A stretch of 64,000 bases of DNA from Pleomorphomonas koreensis DSM 23070 (GTDB taxonomy: Bacteria > Pseudomonadota > Alphaproteobacteria > Rhizobiales > Pleomorphomonadaceae). The stretch lies in the NCBI RefSeq assembly GCF_000425185.1, contig NZ_AULH01000017.1, forward strand, positions 42,810 to 106,809, in the 5' to 3' direction. The notes under the pieces are model-generated. The model did not search any database, was not told the DNA's origin, and was given only the letters and a program-made list of their open reading frames with translations. Below, piece by piece: positions 59,297 through 64,000 of the stretch. Position 1 is the stretch's first letter. Every line of letters starts with the position of its first letter. A program made the position numbers and the translations under genes.

Positions 59297-61369
59297 GTGC
59301 CGCAATTCCTTGCCGGGCTGATCGCGCCTCTACTTGTTTCGGCAGGCCTGTCGGCGGCCGTGGCCAGTGCTGTTGCGCTCGGAATTGGCTATGTCGCGGT
59401 CGCCGGCGCGCTCTATCTGGCGTCGAGCCTCCTGATGCAAAGCCAGAACGCGCCATCGGTACCCAAGCCGGACGACGGCAGCTACAACATGAAGCAATCG
59501 GCGATGAGCCTGCCTTTCGTGTTGGGGCGCGCCAAGAAAGGCGGCGATTACGCCATGCTCGAGGCGCAATCGGGCACGGCCTATCACGTCATCGTCGAAG
59601 CGGGACACCGCATCCAAGGCTTCGTGCAGCACTACCTGCATGATGAGGCGGTGACCCTCGACGGTTCGGGAAACGTGGTGGCACCGGCGCACTTCAAGAG
59701 CACGGTCAATATCCAGACGCGTATCGGCGACAAGGCATCGACTGCCTATGGCGATGTCGTCTCGGCATTTCCAACCATCTGGACGACGGCGCATCGCGGC
59801 GACGGTCTGGCAACCATTCGCATGATCTGCGGCGGCGTCTCGTCACAGGATTATCTCGACGTCTACCCAAACCAGATGCCGATCCACTCATGCGTGCTCG
59901 ACGGCGCTCTTCTCTACGATCCACGCACCAACCAAGATCCTGATGACGATGGTACGTGGGCGTTTTCGACCAACATCGCCTTGGAACGGCTTTGGCACCT
60001 TTGCCACCCGGTCGGCGGCAAGCTGAGCTTTGCCGACATGTACATGCCGGATTGGATCGAGGCGGCCAATGTCTGCGACGAGACGGTGATCAACCGCAGT
60101 GGGACCGCCGAGAAGCGTTATCATGGCGGCCTCTGGTTTCGCGCCAATAACGATCCTGTCGAGATTGGTCGGCTCATCGAGCAGGCCGGCGAACTCGTCA
60201 TTTACGAGCGGCCGGATGGGTTGGTGGGCGTTCACCCCGGCCGTTACGTCGAGCCGGATATTCGCTTGACGGGGGCCGATCTCGTTTCGGTCAGCTACGA
60301 CGCCAATGCCTCGGAATCATCGCAGGTACTGGCGATGCGAGGGCGCTACACCTCGCCGGCCGATGTCTACAACACGCAAGATGCGGCGATCGTTGGCGAC
60401 CCCTACATTTCCAGCGATGACACCGAGCGATCGAAGACCGTTGATAATCAGGTGGTGCAAAGTCACAACCACATGCAGCGTCTGCAAACGGTGGCGTTCA
60501 AACGCTCGCGGTCACCGCGCGTTACCGTGAAAGCTCACTATGAGCCGGCTCGTGGTGTTCGCTCTCGGCGTTTCGTTCGGGTGCATTACCCGCCGCAGCT
60601 CGACGAGGCGGTGATCGAGATCACCAGCGCCGTCAAGCTCTCACTGCGCAACCTGACGGTCGAATTCTCTGGCATCGTCTGGAGCGAAAACTATCTCGCC
60701 TTCAACGCGGCGACCGACGAGGGTGATCCGTCCAACCCGATCGTTGACGTCGTCTATTCCGGCGTACCAGTGCCGACTGGCTTCGGTGTGGCCGTCGATG
60801 CCGAGGTGGTCTCCGGCGGGCAGACGGCGGCGTTTGCGACAGGTAGCTGGACGCACGTCGCGTCGACGCTGACCTATGAGCTGCAATGGCAGCGGGCGGA
60901 CGGCAGCGACGCGTTGCAAAGCGTGATGTCGGCTCCTGGCGCAACCAGCGTTCGCACCGGCTATCTGGCCGACGGCCAAGCCTATAAGGCAAGGTTGCGG
61001 ACATGGTCGGTCGGCTCAAAATCCGACTGGACGGATTGGGAGTATTTCACGGCCATAGCCGACGTGGTGCCGCCGGGCGTGGCGACGGACGTTTCGGCGA
61101 GCGGCGGCGTGCACTCGATCACCTTCGACTGGACCTCGCCGAACAGTGCCAACTATCTGGCGGCGCGGCTCTACCTCGGCACTGATGAGAGCTTCACATT
61201 CGCCTCGCTGGTAGCCACCGAATATGGCCCGGCTGGCACGGCCGACAGCCGGACCATGAGCGGCATCGAGGCCGGTACCTGGTACGGCTGGGTGCAGGCC
61301 ATCAACGTTTCCGGCCGGCCGGCAACGGCCGTCCCCACGGGGCCGATCACAGTCACCAACCCCGAATAA
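59297..61369 (+). CDS. J-like tail tip / host specificity protein
   Basis: A 690-aa protein. It starts with two hydrophobic stretches (AGLIAPLLVSAGLSAAVASA, GYVAVAGALYLASSLLMQ), then a beta-rich body (ESSQVLAMRGRYTSPADVYN; VKAHYEPARGVRSRRFVRVH). Near the C-terminus are one or two fibronectin III-like domains (about 500-590 and 595-690, VPPGVATDVSASGGVHSITF). This architecture fits the central tail tip protein that contacts the host. The GTG at 59297 follows closely after the previous stop. It is shorter than lambda J (1132 aa). Confidence 0.78.
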   Translation: MPQFLAGLIAPLLVSAGLSAAVASAVALGIGYVAVAGALYLASSLLMQSQNAPSVPKPDDGSYNMKQSAMSLPFVLGRAKKGGDYAMLEAQSGTAYHVIVEAGHRIQGFVQHYLHDEAVTLDGSGNVVAPAHFKSTVNIQTRIGDKASTAYGDVVSAFPTIWTTAHRGDGLATIRMICGGVSSQDYLDVYPNQMPIHSCVLDGALLYDPRTNQDPDDDGTWAFSTNIALERLWHLCHPVGGKLSFADMYMPDWIEAANVCDETVINRSGTAEKRYHGGLWFRANNDPVEIGRLIEQAGELVIYERPDGLVGVHPGRYVEPDIRLTGADLVSVSYDANASESSQVLAMRGRYTSPADVYNTQDAAIVGDPYISSDDTERSKTVDNQVVQSHNHMQRLQTVAFKRSRSPRVTVKAHYEPARGVRSRRFVRVHYPPQLDEAVIEITSAVKLSLRNLTVEFSGIVWSENYLAFNAATDEGDPSNPIVDVVYSGVPVPTGFGVAVDAEVVSGGQTAAFATGSWTHVASTLTYELQWQRADGSDALQSVMSAPGATSVRTGYLADGQAYKARLRTWSVGSKSDWTDWEYFTAIADVVPPGVATDVSASGGVHSITFDWTSPNSANYLAARLYLGTDESFTFASLVATEYGPAGTADSRTMSGIEAGTWYGWVQAINVSGRPATAVPTGPITVTNPE

Positions 61370-61405
61370 CTTTCCGACCATTCCCACCCTTTTGACGAGG
61401 TAGCC

Positions 61406-64000
61406 ATGGCGACCGCGAGGACTGTCTATCGCGATTTCTCGACGGACGGCGTGCCGTCGAGCGGCAGGCACACGCCCAAGAAAAGCGATATCCGCACGCT
61501 GCTCACCAGCTATGAGACAATCATCAACACATTCACCTCGTCGGGCGGGCTCGTTTATCTGACGCGGGCGGATCTCTATGCCGATCTTGCGCACGATGCG
61601 AAAAGCATGGCGTGGGTGGTGCAAGATCCCGATCCGGCGAAAAACGGCATCTATCAGAAGGTTGGGGCGTCTGGTGCCGGTGCGTGGGCGAGGGTGGCCG
61701 ATCTGCCGCATGGCCTTTTGCCGGCGAGCGACGTCGGCGCCGGTACGGCCAATGCAATCCAGGCGACAACGCCGAGCGCGGTTACAGAGACGGCGCTGGT
61801 GTTGCTCGACGTCTATCGCGTCAATACCGGTTCGCCGGTGACGGTGAGCTTCAATGGCGGCGACCCGCTGACGATCAAGACCGCGACGGGCGGCGACATA
61901 CCGGCAGGCGCGCTGACGCCCGACATGGGCGTTCTGGGAAAGGTTGCCGGCGACACGTTCCGGATGCTCTCCGACGCCAGCTATGATGCGGTGATGCAGG
62001 AGCGTCTGGCGGCGACAACTCAGGCCAAATCGGACGCGCTAACGGCAAAAACGGATGCGCAAAATGCCGCTGGCAATGCAGGCCAGTCGGCTACAGACGC
62101 CGCTACATACGCAGGCGCGGCGGCTACTACCCTCGCCACCGTCATCGCGTCTGCTGAAGCCGGCGGTCAGGCGCGCATCTTCGATACGAAAGCTGCGGCA
62201 ACGGCGGCCATCTCCACGATCGCCGACCAGGAGGTCGTTGAAGTCCTCATTGACGAGACTTCCGGCGGGGGGCGAACCCGCTATCGTAAGCAAAGCGGAT
62301 CGCTGGTTTTCAAGCTACGTCTCGATGAAACCTGGGACAAACTCATCGAGAAAATCGCAGAAACTGGTGAAGACATCATCGGGCAGGCTTTGGCTGAGCT
62401 CCCGGCTATCGCTACCAATCGCTATACGGGACGTAGCCTGAAAGACCGCTTCTCTGATGTGGTTAGCATTATGGACTGCGGAGCGGTGCCGGGCGACGAT
62501 GACGCACACGCGGTGGCCAACGACCTGGCGTTCACAAAGGCAATCTCTAAGCTGTCGCATGGCAGTGTGCTGATCATTCCCGATTTGGGAATGCCGTTCG
62601 TCATCGGTCATATGGTAAGCGTGAACATCGGTTATGTTCGCATCGCTTGTTTCGGAAAATTGAAGGCCTCGGCCTCGTTCACCGATCCCTATATGTGGTC
62701 GAATGACACTTCAGCCGACCGCTCAGAGAGCACATGGTACCGTGCCCCTATCCTCGTAGATATGCTCAACTTGGACTGCGCCTATAAGACACGGGGGCTT
62801 TACCAATATAAGCTCGATCATCAAACGCTTGACAGCGCTCGAGTTGAAAGGGCGTTCGGAAACGCAATTTATATCGACCGAATGCGAGAGAGTACGATCT
62901 ACTCTCCAACGATAATCGAAGCCAAGGCACGGCAGCGCTTTTCCAATCCCGCCCAATGGCTGGCGGGTACCACATATGCCGTTGGAGATCGCGTCAGAGC
63001 TGTGAACGCTGCCTGGGACAGCGCTACAGCATACCCCCAAGGAGACATCGTCGAGTATGGTGGCGGGCGGTATATATCTCGAAAAGCGTCGACCAACCAA
63101 GCGCCTGGGAGCGATTTTGCCAGTTGGCAACCAATCCCATTCGAGGACTACGAGTGCGTTATCTCTGGGACCGGGAAGAATCCCTTTACTTACAACACCA
63201 ACAGCTCGATCTCCGGCAACAGATACTGGAAAAAGGTCTATCAAGATGAGGCGGCGTTGGAGATCGTCGACAGCGTTCAGGACAATGCGGACCGATCGAA
63301 CGGCAACCATATCTACACGCCGGTGATACGGGACTGCGCAAACATGTGCTTGATGCGGGTCGACAGCAACAAGTCCGGTCCTGCATTCGGCCCGCTTTCG
63401 GTCCATGGCGGCCACATACATGACATTGTACAGGGAGCCTCCTCGTATCCAGCGGATCTAGCCGGCGCTGAAACAACACCGATGCGCCGAGTTCTCGAGA
63501 TCGGTTATGCTTTTGCCGTGGCGTTCTATGGGACACAATTGCGAGCGAGCGACGCTAACTCTTCGATCGTTGTATTGATCGGAGATGGCGGTGCAACGAA
63601 ATCCGCGAGCTTCGTTTCCTTCTTGGAAGGGTCGATCTCCTCGGGGGGGTCGGGCGCCGTCGGTATTCTCATAATGCCCTCGGTAACGAACCAGAGCATA
63701 AAGTCGACGAGCAGAATGTTGGTGGGTAACGGTGGGACAGACGCCCTTCCGATTCTGGACCCAAAGAGCACCATGAAGGACAACGTTTACCAGGGGCGTT
63801 CGGTCAAAATCTATCCGAAGGCATCGGGCAATCACTACGTCGATGAGTATATTAGCCCGGCGACATTCCCTGTTGTGTGTCCCATATCCTTCAAGCGGGA
63901 CACGAATAACTTCCGGTCTTTCCTTTTCGAAGTTCTATCCGACAGCGTTAGGCTTCTGTTTGGCAGCGGCGCATCTGACCTTGATACGCAGCTGTTCAGA
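61406..64000 (+). CDS. tail fibre/spike protein (runs off the window)
   Basis: An open frame of 865 codons from ATG 61406 with no stop before the window end, so the protein is longer than 865 aa. It begins MATARTVYRDFSTDGVPSSG. An Ala-rich region (about 200-250, typical of trimeric fibres) follows, then a spike-like part starting SVVSIMDCGAVPGDDDAHAV, the usual opening of pectate-lyase-like beta helices. Around residues 514-570 two repeats of a W-x-Y-x-x-GD-x-V-x-x-x-x pattern (LAGTTYAVGDRVRAVN; WDSATAYPQGDIVEYGGGRY) resemble carbohydrate-binding modules. It probably degrades or binds surface polysaccharide. It is the most AT-balanced gene here. Confidence 0.8.
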   Translation, partial: MATARTVYRDFSTDGVPSSGRHTPKKSDIRTLLTSYETIINTFTSSGGLVYLTRADLYADLAHDAKSMAWVVQDPDPAKNGIYQKVGASGAGAWARVADLPHGLLPASDVGAGTANAIQATTPSAVTETALVLLDVYRVNTGSPVTVSFNGGDPLTIKTATGGDIPAGALTPDMGVLGKVAGDTFRMLSDASYDAVMQERLAATTQAKSDALTAKTDAQNAAGNAGQSATDAATYAGAAATTLATVIASAEAGGQARIFDTKAAATAAISTIADQEVVEVLIDETSGGGRTRYRKQSGSLVFKLRLDETWDKLIEKIAETGEDIIGQALAELPAIATNRYTGRSLKDRFSDVVSIMDCGAVPGDDDAHAVANDLAFTKAISKLSHGSVLIIPDLGMPFVIGHMVSVNIGYVRIACFGKLKASASFTDPYMWSNDTSADRSESTWYRAPILVDMLNLDCAYKTRGLYQYKLDHQTLDSARVERAFGNAIYIDRMRESTIYSPTIIEAKARQRFSNPAQWLAGTTYAVGDRVRAVNAAWDSATAYPQGDIVEYGGGRYISRKASTNQAPGSDFASWQPIPFEDYECVISGTGKNPFTYNTNSSISGNRYWKKVYQDEAALEIVDSVQDNADRSNGNHIYTPVIRDCANMCLMRVDSNKSGPAFGPLSVHGGHIHDIVQGASSYPADLAGAETTPMRRVLEIGYAFAVAFYGTQLRASDANSSIVVLIGDGGATKSASFVSFLEGSISSGGSGAVGILIMPSVTNQSIKSTSRMLVGNGGTDALPILDPKSTMKDNVYQGRSVKIYPKASGNHYVDEYISPATFPVVCPISFKRDTNNFRSFLFEVLSDSVRLLFGSGASDLDTQLFR

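Larger units (their letters stand above)
27204..64000. mobile_element. siphovirus-type prophage at tRNA-Leu (right end beyond the window)
   Basis: A continuous phage genome: tyrosine integrase next to the tRNA 3' end, lambda-like divergent early control, replication and methylation genes, then HK97-type packaging, capsid and tail genes in canonical order up to an unfinished tail spike. Lysis genes and the right attachment site must lie past 64000. Frames are intact throughout and genes overlap tightly, so it looks functional. I cannot see the core att repeat because the second copy is outside the window. Confidence 0.93.

Overview
The window looks like a high-GC alphaproteobacterial chromosome, probably Hyphomicrobiales (Rhizobiales). 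The signs are the GC-biased codon use, the DUF2924/serine-recombinase cassette, the gene-transfer-agent-like tail chaperone, and the mix of Ytf/Yjf sugar transport with araD, galK and galT. I cannot name a genus from the sequence. It has three parts: a left accessory region (about 1-12.57 kb), a chromosomal block (about 12.57-27.2 kb), and a long prophage that runs from about 27.2 kb past the right edge.

Left accessory region. On the minus strand lie a Com-like zinc-ribbon gene, a sigma-like gene whose start codon sits directly behind a 9-bp hairpin, and an unrecognised 749-aa protein. On the plus strand come a recombinase cassette (small protein, DUF2924 protein, large serine recombinase, HTH protein) and a two-gene restriction-modification system: a 1070-aa beta-class DNA methyltransferase and a 934-aa helicase with a PD-(D/E)XK nuclease. 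The region stops at the 3' end of tRNA-Ser(GCU), which suggests, without proving it, an island inserted at that tRNA.

Chromosomal block. This is a pentose/galactose locus: aldo/keto reductase, araA-like isomerase, araD epimerase, a divergent AraC-type regulator, galK, galT, and a convergent ytfQ-ytfR-ytfT-yjfF operon for a galactofuranose-type ABC importer. No ribulokinase (araB) is present. Next come lipB, with a decayed second copy of its 3' end behind it, a fliN-like gene and tRNA-Leu(GAG).

Prophage. A tyrosine integrase lies just beyond tRNA-Leu and its hairpin. A leftward operon (integrase, small proteins, a DUF4326 protein, an HTH protein, a complete sliding clamp, a MazG-associated-type protein) and a rightward operon diverge from a CI-like repressor region. 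Near-identical 13-bp operators, consensus CTACAAAATGTAG, lie at both early promoters, as in lambda OL/OR. The rightward operon carries a Cro-like protein, small membrane proteins, three different DNA methyltransferases (MT-A70, C5, Dam-type), a replication initiator with four iterons inside its own gene, and a NusG-like protein. The late genes follow HK97 order: HNH nuclease, TerS, TerL, portal, S78 protease, capsid, connectors, tail tube, tail chaperones with a GGGAAAA -1 slippery site, tape measure with an embedded hydrolase-like domain, baseplate/hub proteins, a J-like protein, and a tail spike still open at the window end. A lipoprotein gene on the opposite strand is inserted between the chaperones and the tape measure.
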